Shown piece after piece: positions 32,640 through 45,402 of a DNA stretch of 64,000 bases; position 1 is the first letter of the stretch; every line of letters begins with the position of its first letter. The stretch comes from Anagrus nilaparvatae (lineage: Eukaryota; Arthropoda; Insecta; Hymenoptera; Mymaridae). The position numbers and the translations under genes were made by a program. Under the pieces are notes generated by a model, which did not search any database, was not told the DNA's origin, and saw only the letters and a program-made list of their open reading frames with translations. Where the stretch lies: positions 15,562,001-15,626,000 of the forward strand of contig JAKSXM010000014.1 in NCBI GenBank assembly GCA_022575985.1. Direction: 5' to 3'.

Positions 32640-35600
32640 TGAAAATAAAAAAATAATAGCTTTTAAAAACAAGTAAATCAAGTTTGTTATTTATCTGCAA
32701 AAGTTTAAATATAAGTTTAAAGTAAACTAATTTAATTAATGCATCTTTGTTAAAAGAAAGTTTATAAGTTTAAAAGTTTAATTGATTTCTTTCAATAAAG
32801 AGATATAGGTGTAATAATTTTAAAAAAATTTCTTCAAAGGATTCTATAATTTCTGAAAAGAGAGGCAGAGCTAGTAATTAAAGAGACATAAAAGGTATTA
32901 TATTTATCCTTGAATTTTATTGACCGCGACATCCGGTTTTTGTATAATATTTTCCATTGTATAAAATATAATAATAACAATAATCTATATTTTCAAAATG
33001 CAAACTTTCTTATTTTAAATTTTTTTTTCCTTCAATCAATCAATAAAATACAGGATGTAAATATTATTCATGTTAATTTTTTTCAGATAGAATTTTTTTG
33101 GCAAGAAGAGGAAGTTATTGGCAAGTCAATTAATGTTTAATACTTCCTTTGATCGATCAAACAAGAAAAATTAAAATCTAGCATAAATTGAACAGATTTT
33201 AATAATCTAAACTATAACTTAATGCATCGTTGTCGAGTATATAGGAAATTCATTTTCAAGCATGCGCTTATCCAAGTTCAAAAACTTTTCCATTAAAATA
33301 ACCATTCGTTAAAATATTCGACAAGCTCAAATGTTTATTATTTTTTAAAACTTTATTATAACGTTTTATAGGTTTTCTTCTGCTGTACATGATCGGACTT
33401 GTCCGGCAAGTAGTTTGCTGCACTAAAAAATGTTTAGAACTGCTATAACAATAGTTTAAAGCTCTTAAGGATTTTCTTTTCTAACTATTTCTTTTTTCTT
33501 TTTTCTTTTTTTTTATGAGCAAAGAAAATCTCTTTTCACGAGGATATAATCTTGCAAATTATGGTTAACGTTTTTTACAATCTTCAAAGAGACAATACTT
33601 ATTAATTTTGAAAATCATTAATTGAAAATATTTTATAATCACACGATGCATTTCTTAGTTTGTTTAATTTTAAAAGGCTTTCGAAGTATCGCAATAGAAT
33701 TATCTCAAAATTTTATTATCTAAATGACAGCTACAAAAGCATGCAAATAGATTTTTTTTTCAGCCCATATTAGAAATACCAAGCGAAAAGAAAAGTTTCC
33801 ATTTCTGTTATAGTTTTGCTCCGTATCCCAAATAATTGATAAAATATGTTTATTATTAAAGAGTTGATCGAAAGAAAGAAGGATAAAGTTATTATCCTAG
33901 GAAAATAAAGTTTTCCATTAATTTTCGAAAAGACGACTCGTAAATACAAAGATAAAATAGAAAATGAGGACATTTAAAGTTGGCACATTTATTTCCTCCA
34001 GTTTGACATTTTCTTCTATTCTATAGGTACTTTATCTCAGAAAGCTGATATAGAAATAAACTCTATGGATTCGATTCAAAGATTCTCATGGAAACTGGAG
34101 TTTATAACTTTTCCCTTGAATCTAAATAAAAAGAAAGTTCTTTTTCTACTTTTTAATGAAGTTAGCTAGAATGCAAATATCGAAGATATAAAAAATCGAC
34201 TTTTAATGTTTGCATTAAATTTTTATTAGAGTAAATATTTATTCAGTTAAGATATTTTTTCCTTTCTTTCTTTACCTATCCGCAAAGGTACAACAAATAA
34301 AAACTTGCTATGTTAACGTATTTTTTTGCCTGAGAAAAAAATTTACTACGCAATTGAATCTAAGGGATGAAGAAAAAACATAACCGTTTCGTATGAGACA
34401 TAAAATGCATGTGTGCATTAACTTTATTCTTCGAGTCTTGACTTTTTATAGCGGATAAAAAATCTCGGAAAATCTCGCTATATTTATATTTTTTATTAAA
34501 ACAGTTTTTATTCTAATATTCGAGTAATGCTTATTCTTTTTTATACATCAAATAGGAATATTTCCTTCAAATTGTAAATAAGAGTCTGACCAGATTTTTA
34601 TGCAATCATCAACTAAATTTTGTATTATTGCTAAAAAATTTATAAAATTTATTTTAGGAGGCTAAATTAATGCTTTGTAAATTTTTTGCCTGAAAATGAA
34701 ACAAAAAATTGAATTTTTTATATAATTAGTTCCAAAATTTATAACAAATGACTACCAATTGTTACTGTAAAGGTTTAGCAAAAAATTTTTATAGCTGAAT
34801 ACTGATTACTTTAAGTTATAAGTATAGTTAAAATATTTTAATTTCAAAAGGTATAAGCCAGTGACTGAAGAGCCTCATTCAGCAAACAGAAAATTTATAT
34901 TGATATTACTCAAAACTTGAGGAAAAACTCATACTTTTAACGTGAAAAAACTCAAAATCTCAAAAATACAAGTTGATTTAGAATATGTTTTGTCCCTTTT
35001 ACCCCAATATAAAAAAAAACAATTTACATGATTAAAGCGAATTTGTATGTTTGTTTAGAAACATTTTTGCATTACTCTAATTAAAAAAAAGAGAGAAACA
35101 TAATCATAGTAACAAAATTTAATTAAAATTGCGTATATAATTTAGTAAATTACATTAATAAAAAAATTTTTAATTACAAAAAAAAAGGTAAAAAGAGATA
35201 CAGAATATAAAATATTTTAAAATACAATGGACTTTTCTTGTTTTGTAATTTATAGAAATAATTTTTTTTCTTCAAAACTTAAATAATGAAAGACGGAAAA
35301 ATTAATGATGAATGTGACCAATAAAAATGTTTAATAATTTAGTACACGAACGTTTAACTTAATTAAAAGTAAAAATTTTTTGTTTGAAAAAGTTTGCAAG
35401 AGCTTGGAAAGTGCAACTTGGTTGGAAAGCGTGCTGAAAAACAAGAAAATTAGTAAATCAAGTATAAAGAAACGAATACAAAGAGGGCTCTTGCCTTAAA
35501 AAAGAGAAGAATGAGAAGAGTGCATTTTAACCTCGTTCCGGGAAAGTATCAACACGTTCTTTCGCACATGAAAATTTCGCTGACAAAAGATAATAAAATA

Positions 35601-37648
35601 ACGAATTCAGTGAACAATAAAACGTTGTCTTGTTTTTCTTGAAAATTAAATAAAAAAAATTAATAGTAACTTAAGAGCTTAACGTTAATTTACTATAAGC
35701 TCGGACATAGATTTTTATGCTAATCTTCCAAGTCTCCATTATCAAACTCGAGTCTCTTAAAAAAAGCTTTTATACGTAAGAAATTTATTATAAAAAGAAA
35801 GTACAGAGTGATAAGAATTAAATATTCGCATAATAACATAAAAATTTATTTTATTTATTTTTTCGAATTTGAGATTTTTTTTATTTTGAAGACGTAGAAT
35901 GTTAATTAACGTTAATGCATACTTTTTTAAAAGCAAGTTTTTTTTCATCTTTTATGTAACAATAGGTTGTAAAAAAATATTCGCTAATTAAGTATATGTG
36001 TATGTACGTTGCATAACTCTTATGCTTTCTGTCCATTCCAGAGTATGTTAATGCATGACATCATTTTTAGTGCCCTATATAAACATTTCAAACTAGAAAC
36101 TATTCATCATCGTTAAAACTTAAACTTTTTCTTTAATGTTGAAACTCATCTCCAAATTAAAAATTTTTTTAATTTATTTGACATTTTTTTTTAGTTTTAC
36201 GTAGTTTTATGACTTTAGTAAAATTTTAATATTTTTTTAAAAAATAAATTATATCTAAAACTGTTCGAATTATTAGAACATTTTTTAAAAGATTATTTAA
36301 GTCGTCGATTTTTTAAAAATAAAAAAAAAGGTGAGCTGAGTTTAATTGAAATAAAATTAGATACTAAAAATGAAGAAAATAAGATCCACCACAACTACTT
36401 GAAGAGTTTTTGAAACTAGAAAGAAGTGGTAATAAATAATAGATTTAATGAATACATCATTTGAATTTTCTTAGAAATCTTGCAGTATAATTAAAGGACT
36501 TTCTGTCATCTTGTGAAATTCTTTAGCTTCAAAGCAGAATGATTATATGTGAGAGCTTGATTAAAGATTAGAAACATGTTAACGTCTACAATATGTAAGC
36601 AGTTTACGTTCAATCAACATCAATGTCACTATATTAACAGAAATTCATTTGACACGCAAAAAAGTAGTGACAAAAAAAGTTTAATGAAACTTTGATGAAA
36701 CTTTGTTTTAATTACAAGTCAAAAAAATAAAATTGCACTTTTTATTTTAACTAAATTCCTGTTTTTTTTTCTTTTGGACAGGTAATAAAAAAAAGGAAAA
36801 AAAAACAGAAGAATAAAATGAGCCGTTAAGAGCAGTCCCTGGACCAATCGATAAAATTTTCACGTACAATAGAAGACGAGCTGCCTCGTATAAAAAGAGC
36901 ATCATGAAAGAAGAAACTTTGTATGAAAATAATAGATAAAAAGTCTAGGTTACTTATCTATATTCAAGCTCAAATTGAATTGTAAAAATATATAAATTCG
37001 ATTAATTTCTTCTCGATAACATCATTTTAAAAAATTTCATAGTTTTTGATAAATTATTGAATAATATTGTAATAATGAAAACATATCAGTTAAAATATTA
37101 AATGCTAGTAAATTTAAGTTTATATTCAAAAGCACTAATAATATCAACTCGTTTATTTAATTATGTGAGTGGCCTAGTTTTAATAATTATAATAGATGTT
37201 ACAAAGTTTATTTTATTTTTTATTTTTAACCTATTTTTCATTCATAATCTTATTTTTTAATATTACTATTTATTGTTAGCCCCCTTGATATCTAGCAGAT
37301 TAAATTCTTTTAAATTAAATTCAACGACTTTCGGTTCCTCAAGTAGTAATCTTTATTCTAGTAAAAATTTATCAAAATCGAAAATCGTGTTTCAAAATTC
37401 TAAAAAAACAAATTTTTTTAATGCAAGTAATAAGGAGCTGATACCTTAAATTCTAAATTTATTAATTATGTGTCTGTTGTTTTTGTACCAAAAAAGTTAA
37501 CCTGCAGTAAAACTGGGGTAAAACTAAACAGAACGCGAGTTCTTTTTCATGCCGGTAATTCGAAAAGCAAAACGTTTTTTTGGGATAAAGTTTTTTTACT
37601 GAAAATTAAATGGCAAAACATGTTTAATATAGCTTTTTATCAATAGTA
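32640..37648. other. Dg upstream region, probably first intron or 5' flank
   Basis: No coding exon. The acceptor at 32639 implies an upstream non-coding exon, but I could not place it. TATA-like strings occur at about 36076 and 36890 (+) without other promoter support. Confidence 0.4.
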
Positions 37649-38003
37649 CACTGTAAGAAGTAACTTTCTTATATTAACAAAAAAATTAGAACATTTTCGA
37701 AAAATTAGTAAATTTTCAAAAAAATTTGTAAATATTCGAAAAAAATTGTATATTTACTAAATTTAGTATATTAACCCAAAATTTGAGAATTCTCGATTTT
37801 TTTTGTGGATTCGCAAGAAAAATTGATAATTTACAATTTTTTTTCGAAAATTTACAACTTTTTTTGTAAAATCACAAAAATAATTGGAGAATTCTCGAAT
37901 TTTTCGATAATATACTAAATTTAATAAATATACGATTTTTATCGAATGTATACAAAAATTTTTGAAAATTCACCAATTTTTCGAAAAAATTCTATTTTAT
38001 TTA
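37649..38003. mobile_element. Palindromic CACTG element, copy 2 (right end lost)
   Basis: Begins CACTGTAAGAAGTAACTTTC and follows copy 1 through the centre to TTCGAAAAAATTCTATTTTA, where the match stops before the last 40 or so bases. Truncated. Confidence 0.65.
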
Positions 38004-38009
38004 GGCAAT

Positions 38010-40480
38010 ATCATTAATTAGAATAATTAATGATCCGAATAATAGCAGGTGGTTTAAAAATTCTTATGAAAAATTCGAATTAAAGATAAGGCTAATTTTG
38101 AAATAAATAATCAGTTGAAAAAATATTTGGCAATAGCAGGATTCTCTGTACGCATGATTTTTATTCGAGTAAAGTGTTTACTTGTTAGCATTATACGATC
38201 AGTTAAATTTATAATATCATATAACTGAATCGTAAATTAGTACATATCAATATTAATTTTAATTTGATTAAAGTATACCAAATTACATTGCATTATAATA
38301 TTTGAACTAAAATATTAATGGTTAGTTTAATAAATCAAACGTCAAACGTTTAATGCATGTTTAAATTAGGCATATAGCTAAAGATATCTGGAACTCATTT
38401 TATTTTTAGGCTAAAACGAGTTATAGAATTTATTTTGGAAAATTTTTAACTTGCGTCATGTTCAAATCTCATTGCAATTCAAAGTAGCATTTAAACATGG
38501 AAATTTTGATAATGATTTTTTTAAAGAAAAAAGAAATAAAATTTATTTAGATCCGAATCTAAGTTAAAAACAAAGTTTCTCGTTTCTACATTTTTCAGCG
38601 AATGTCTTTAAGAAGCAATCTCGCAACTTTTCACAGTCTTGAGAGACTTTTTTTCACATCATGGGAATTTCTCACGAGCTTTTTCATTTCTAAACTCGTA
38701 CAACTATAAAAAAGAGGACTACAGCAGAATACTATTTTCCAAGGGAATATCATCGATCGCTGCGAAACGTGTTAAAAGGGCGGGAGGTTCTCAGCGAAGC
38801 AAGCGCGATAGCATAAAATTTAGATAAATTTTAGCTTATATATTTATTAAGATAGTTTAATATTTCATTTTTTTTTTTTTTACTTCTACCAATACTTCAC
38901 TTCGTCTTTATATTTTTTTAATTAAATAATTAAAAGATTTAATAGAGCGCGAAAAAAAGAGCAGGAGAAAATGTAATAAAATTCCGTCAAGATGTAAAAT
39001 TTTATTATTAATTTTTATTTTAAGAAAAAAAAAACGGTTGACAAGAAAAACTCGGCTATATGTATTAGTAATTTAACCGAGAAAAGTCTATAGTACAACA
39101 AGATTTAACGAGGAGTTAACTTTTACGATATCTTTTGAAATAGCGTATTTCAAGAGCCCGTACTACCCACTGGAGCTTTTTCTCCTACAAAGCCACAAAG
39201 TGAGATTTTTTTTTTTATTTAGAGGGCAAATACACAAATACATGCACATTTAAAACTTACAACCAAGTTATTAATTTTCCTTTTTTTTCCTCTTTGCTTT
39301 ATTATTTGCCTTTTTTTAAATAAAAAATTTAACAGAAAATACCAGTTAAATTACGTAACGTTAATTAAACAGAATTTTTTTCCTTTTTTTTTCTAATTAC
39401 ATGAATAGGTTAGGTAAATGACCGTTATAAAATAAATAAAATAGTCTAGGTTATTACTTCTTAGGCTTGTAAAACTTATTTTTTTAAATTCATTTAACCC
39501 AGAAAAACTTTTTATACAGCAATTTTAATTAAAAGGAAATGTAGTTTTTATTCGGTGTTCAAAAAACTTGAAACTATATCCATAAATTTAACTACTACTT
39601 GCATTTTATAACCTTTGACAAAAAAAAAGAAAATGTACGTAAATGGTATCCCTTGATGAAATTTAAATAAATTACTACTTTACTTGGATCAGTTTTATTG
39701 TTTATTGATCAGAAAACAAAATAAGAATAAAATTTTAAGTTCCTAATAGGTTTACTTTCCGAACTTTCTGTAAACAATGAATATAAAACTATAACAGAAT
39801 GTATAAAAAACTTTATTTTATTTAAAAGACGGTATGGTTTCCGTCTCTAGCATATTTTTGGCACTTTTTAAAAATAAGATTCCAAGGGTTGGCACCCCTC
39901 CTGCGTTCATCGGGGGAGGTTAAGACGTGTTTTTTTCCTAAATTGATATCTATGGATTGAATTATCCGATCGGGACGCAGTTGGTGTCAAAATTATTGTT
40001 TTCGAAAAATACACCGAAACAAAATTTCTGAAAATTTTTGGTCTTAAATATACTTTTTAAATTTAAATTAATCATTTAAAATAATCTTAATTTATAAAAA
40101 AAAATCAAAAATTGATTATTTTTAAATATTGAAAAAACGTGATTCTGAGGCCTTGAATTAAAAAAAAAAAACTATATGGCGATCAAAATTTTTTCTGTTC
40201 CTCACTTGTTCGTCATTTTATATGGTATAAGGAACCCAAGGAAACGTATCAGCACGGTGTGTCTAAATTATTTTTTTTCTTCAAAAAGCTCATTATTATT
40301 TTTATATTATTATTTATAACGAAAAATAGGTATTATATTGCGAAAATTAATAGAGATTATATTAAATAAATAAAGCCCTTAAGTAGGATATAGATAAAAT
40401 ATCAAGAAAAACATTAAAACAACTTATAACCGATTTGTTTAAACACAACCAAAATGCAATGAACATGTTTACTTACAGTT
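38010..40480. other. Gene-free stretch
   Basis: Mostly A+T-rich. The segment 38640-38820 is G+C-richer and open for 62 codons (+), but it has no homology I recognise and no splice context. 39880-40010 is another less A+T-rich patch of unknown nature. Confidence 0.35.
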
Positions 40481-40489
40481 GAGTGATAA

Positions 40490-40690
40490 CCCAGGTTATT
40501 CCAAGTCCCCAAATCGAAATTGATCTAAAACCCTAAATAGTCTTAATAATCCCTAGTTTTTCTAAATCCCAAAATTAAAATTATTTTAAATCTCATTTGA
40601 CCCTTCCCTTAAATTTGACAAATTAGACCCCCCCCACTTAATATTTTCAAATTTTTCAGGTACCCTCTCCCTAAAAAAATTTTCCATTTT
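40490..40690 (-). repeat. G-rich dispersed repeat, copy 2
   Basis: On the minus strand it has a G-run, GGGTCAAATGAGATTTAAAA and TCGATTTGGGGACTTGGAAT. It shares its flank GGTACCCTCTCCCT (+ strand) with the copy at 48710-48860. Confidence 0.5.
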
Positions 40691-41402
40691 AATATCATAT
40701 AAAAGCTAATTTTAGATTTAAAATCAAATATTAAGATGGTATGATAAAATAAGCAAAAAATAAAACACTATTTCTTTTACATAATCGTCAATTGTGACGC
40801 ACCGTAAAGTTATCATTTTTCTGATATGTTAAAAAGCAGTCTTTGGTGAAGTTACCCTGAACGCGAAAAAAAGAGTTTTTTTTCCCTGAGATATCTCAAT
40901 TTTAGACCGTCAAAAAGCTAAAAATTACGTTTTTCGAAGTTTTTAACCTCAACAAAAGTTCAAAAGTGTTACAAAAAAAAAATTTTTTTTGGTGCATTTA
41001 TTTTTTGAAAAAAAAAAATTTTCGGTAGCTGTTTGGATGATTCAGTTCTGGGATATCAATTTAGGAAAAAAGAGGGGGTGGGAGGTGCAGATTCTTGGAA
41101 TCTTATTTTTTATGATAAACCATCAAATTGAGTAAAATAAAATGTATCTTATTCCGCAGTGGCCTTGTGATTTCTTGAAACCATGCTTTGAGCTATTTTA
41201 TTTAATTTAGTTGGTAACTAGATAAAATATTATAAATAGAAATCATTTACATTTCTGAGAGATTCAATTTATTGAAGAATTGACATGTAATAAACAGAAC
41301 AATTAGGACCGAAGCAAAATGCTCTAGGGAAAAGCAAACTATATTATAGTCAAATATTGAATAAATGATGAAATAAATGATTATGTATAATGTTTCTTCA
41401 TA

Positions 41403-41630
41403 CACGGAGAAAAATATTTTGTATATTTTACAAGGTTAATTTTAGTAAAACGGGGTTAGTTTTAATTACAAAAAAAATTTGTAAATTTTACAAATATGAA
41501 GTCAGAATATTGTAATTCTAACTATAAACATGGTTATATTTACAAAATATTTGAACAGAAAATAACAAAACTTTATAATGTAAACATAACCAGCAATTTT
41601 GGTTATTTTTAACAGTTATTTTTCTCCGTG
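41403..41630. mobile_element. Tc1/mariner-like MITE with TA target duplication
   Basis: Ends CACGGAGAAAAATA and its exact inverse TATTTTTCTCCGTG, flanked by TA on both sides. 228 bp, A+T-rich inside, no ORF. A TA duplication is typical of Tc1/mariner mobilisation. Confidence 0.75.
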
Positions 41631-41632
41631 TA

Positions 41633-43720
41633 GGAAAGCATTAACATATCATCATCGTGCAGGGTGGTAGTACTTAGGATGACATTTTCAATTATATTTA
41701 CAGTAAAAGAAAATTTCGGTTGTAACAGGCGGAATTTTCTCGTTCTAGTTTGTTTAAATACTAACTATTATATTTATAATAGTTTACTCAAATACAAATA
41801 AGGATTAATTGGAATTTCTTCGGAAAAGATATTTGTAATTTAGTAAATTTTGATTGACATAAAAATTATTTATGAATTTATCACGTAATAAATAAAATTA
41901 AAATAAATTAGTATTTTAAAATAATTGAACGTAAGATAGAATTAATTAACGCATTGATTTAGAAAGGAATATTGTTGCAGTAAACAAACAGGAATGGTTA
42001 ATATCAAAACGATTTTATTATTCAAATATTATAACGTTCTGTCAAGACGATTGGAATGCGTTATTAATTAACGCGGAAAAAGATTTATGTTGCTAACAGA
42101 ATACGCATTGCTATTCTCATAAAGATGAAATCAATTTAAATTTTATATTTTTATTATCTTTCTAACTACGTTTTATTTCCTTTAGATAACATTAAACATT
42201 TCTTTTTATGCATATTAGATTGGTTGTTATTTTTAAAATTTTATTTTTATAAACCTTTGAATTGCATCAAGTGATGGTGTTCAATTCAAAATAATTACAT
42301 TAAATTAACACGAGAATTATGCCAAATTAAATCCTCTATAGGATAAACCTGGATCAGTCATGAACTCTTGTATTCGGATCCTTAAATCTCAATGTCATTT
42401 ATTGCTGTTTCTGGAGGATCTTTAAATTAACTTATCAATTTCTTATTCCTCTCTTCTTTTGTTAACAAGAAAGCTTTCATCGAGCCCTCTTTCCTCAAGA
42501 CTTCAAAATTACCAATTTTTAAAACGTAAAAAAAAGAGGGTTAATTTTAATTTGTCGTTGTTGACACATCGAAGTTTCTGATAAAAACCACAGCTTTTAC
42601 TCTATATACCCATCGTTTTTCATATCAGAGTTTTGAGATCCGAATCTTTAAAAAATAAAACAATATCTTTAAAAAAGTTCCGCTTAATGTACATGAATCA
42701 GGTTATAAAATCGTTATATTTTTATGCTTGAACAAATAATATTGATAAAAATTTTTTTTTTTGCAAATATTTATAGTTTAATTCACGTGAATTAACCAAA
42801 TAAAAAAAAATATAAATACTAATCGTATTAACGTTGAATTTTTATGTCCAATTAAAAAAAGTAATTTTTTCATGTGTAAATTTTGGTTTTTAATTTGAAT
42901 TAAATAATTTTTTCAATAACATTAATGGAAAAGAGAAAAAAAAATGTATTTATAATATAAAAAGTAATTGTTAAAAAAAAAGAGAGAGAGAAAGAATAAA
43001 AGTCTATACAGCTTCAACTAGTACTTAAAACCCTAGGTAGTATGCCATCGATAATGCGATCGAAAGGTTTCCGGTGTAGTCGCGATAACGAGTCTATAAC
43101 ATAGTTTTTCTATAAGAGACAATATAATACTGAATGTAACTGAAGATGAGCTTGACAAAAAAAAAATAATAAAAAAGTATCCTATTTAGAAGAGACACTT
43201 AAGCGATCTTAAGGTTTTTTTTGCTATAAATACATGCATTTTTTTAATACAACCCTGCGAATATAAAAGTGCTACTTTTTTATCTTAACATGATTTCCAT
43301 ATTTATATTCTTTTCCATAAAATTTTAAAATTTCAAATTGCTCAAATTTTAAATTTAAAGAGGAATTCAATTTTATTTTTCTGTGAATAATTTTGTCATT
43401 ATTCCAGCACTCTACTTGAGTTCAATTTTATTATACTATTTGAAATGTTTCTGAAAGAGTTCAATTTTCTAAATTGCTTTTACTTTTTTTTTTAAATAAT
43501 TCAAGCTTATCCGTATAAAAAGTGTCGCTAATGAGCAGCCATGAAAAAACACGAGATTGCAATATCATCTTTCTTAGAAAAAGTTAGATAAGGTGAAAAA
43601 CTTGATGAGATGAACTTTAATTTTATTTATTCTTCAACAGTTTCGGAAAATCAAAAAGTATTTATTAACCAGGTAAAAAAAGATTGTTCATTAATAAAAA
43701 CAAACCAATTCAAATTATTT
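41633..43720. other. Gene-free stretch
   Basis: No exon supported. 43020-43110 is unusually G+C-rich for the region (TCGATAATGCGATCG, TCGCGATAACGAG) and may be regulatory or a non-coding exon, but nothing in it proves this. Confidence 0.35.
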
Positions 43721-43724
43721 AATG

Positions 43725-45402
43725 AAAGGCTATGCCCGGATCTATATTATAGTGAATCGGCCCACGAAAGACATTTAAAAACTAATTGTATTAGGTCAAA
43801 GTACACCTAAACAAATAGGATCCTGAAGTTTTCAGACATGATTGGCGGCCTATTAATGACAAAAAAAAAGTACATTTCGAGCGACTTTAGCTCCAAAGCT
43901 CTGTTACACAAGCACACAAAAAAAAAATTATGTACCAGAGGGTAGACCCCCTGGTATCGGGGTTTTTGGTTGTGCTAAAACCGAATATGGCCATAAAAAT
44001 GCAATAAAACTAGCCAATTTGCCCCCAGCGCCCCCATAAGCCCCCCAAAGGAGTGAAAAAAATTTTTTTTTCGAAAAATGAAAATTGAACTATATACTCA
44101 TGTTTTTTGGGACGCTTATACCAAAAATGTATACAAAAAATGTTTTTCACTAACGTTTGGCCTTGTAAACGACCCCAGTGCCCCCATTTATACCCCTCCT
44201 CCCCAATCGTGTGCAAATATTTTTATTACAAAAATTAAAACTTACTATGAATTCTTAGATTTTTTGGGACGGTGAAACCAAAAATGAATAAAAAAAATAT
44301 TTTTAACTTGGTTAAAAACACTTGCTTGGCCCTCTACACTATCCCAGTGCCCCCAGTCACCCCCCCCCCCCCAAATGAGTTGAGAATATTTTAATTTCAA
44401 AAATTAAAACTCAAGGTGTATTCTTATTTTTTTTTAACACTGAAATGTTTGAGGGGGGCTGAATGGGGGCACTGGGGTCATGTAAAGGGCCAAGCATTGG
44501 TTAAAAACATTTTTTATATTCATCTTTGATTACAGATTCTCAAAAAACATAAGAATACACATTGAGTTTTAATTTTCCTAATAAAATTATTTTTAACTCG
44601 TTTGGGGGGATGAATGGGGGCACTATGATGGCCTAGAGGACCAAGCATTGGATAAAAACATTTTTTATATTCATCTTTGGTTTCAGCGCCTCAAAAACAT
44701 AACAATACACATTAAGTTTTAGTTTTGTAATAAAAATTTTTATATCTCGTTTGGGGGGGGGGGTGCATGGAGCCACTGGGGCGGTTTACAGGGCCAAACA
44801 TTGGTAGAAAACATTTTCTATATTCATTTTTGGTTTCACCGTCCCATAAAATATAAGAATTCATATTAAGTTTTAATTTTTGTAATAAAAATATTTTTAC
44901 CCGTTTTGGGGTGGGGGGGTACGAATGAGGGCACTGGGGTCGTTTACAAGGCCAAACGTTAGTGAAAAACATTTTTTGTATACATTTTTGGTATAAGCGT
45001 CCCAAAAAACATGAGTATATAGTTCAATTTTCATTTTTCGAAAAAAAAATTTTTTTTACTCCTTTGGGGGGCTTATGGGGGCGCTGGGGGCAAATTGGCT
45101 AGTTTTATTGCATTTTTATGGCCATATTCGGTTTTAGCACAACCAAAAACCCCGATACCAGGGGGTCTACCCTCTGGTACATAATTTTTTTTTTGTGTGC
45201 TTGTGTAACAGAGCTTTTGAGCTAAAGTCGCTCGAAATGTACTTTTTTTTTGTCATTAATAGGCCGCCAATCAGAGTTGAAGGCATCTGGAGGTCTGAAA
45301 ACGTCAGGATCCTATTTTTTTAGGTGTACTGTGACCTAATACAATTAGTTTTTAAATATCTTTCGTGGGCCGATTCACTATATAGATCCGGGCATAGCCT
45401 TT
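43725..45402. mobile_element. Foldback element, about 1.7 kb, with internal repeats
   Basis: Terminal inverted repeats of about 480 bp (43725-44205 and 44920-45402) begin AAAGGCTATGCCCGGATCTA and are nearly identical. The interior is built from units of about 150-165 bp with the core GGGGGCACTGGGGTC. Units to the left of about 44440 run in one orientation and the rest in the other, so the whole element can fold. No transposase; the ORFs inside are repeat artefacts. It resembles Foldback-type elements in layout. Confidence 0.8.

Noticed and set aside
38639..38827. 62-codon plus-strand frame in a G+C-richer patch
   Set aside because: Basic, low-information sequence with no homology I recognise and no promoter or splice context. 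Kept only as a possible regulatory island.
43610..45005. Several frames of 65-97 codons in the foldback element
   Set aside because: They repeat the same peptide phrases (for example KKCF..FGPV..PSAP) in both directions, as expected from tandem and inverted DNA units.
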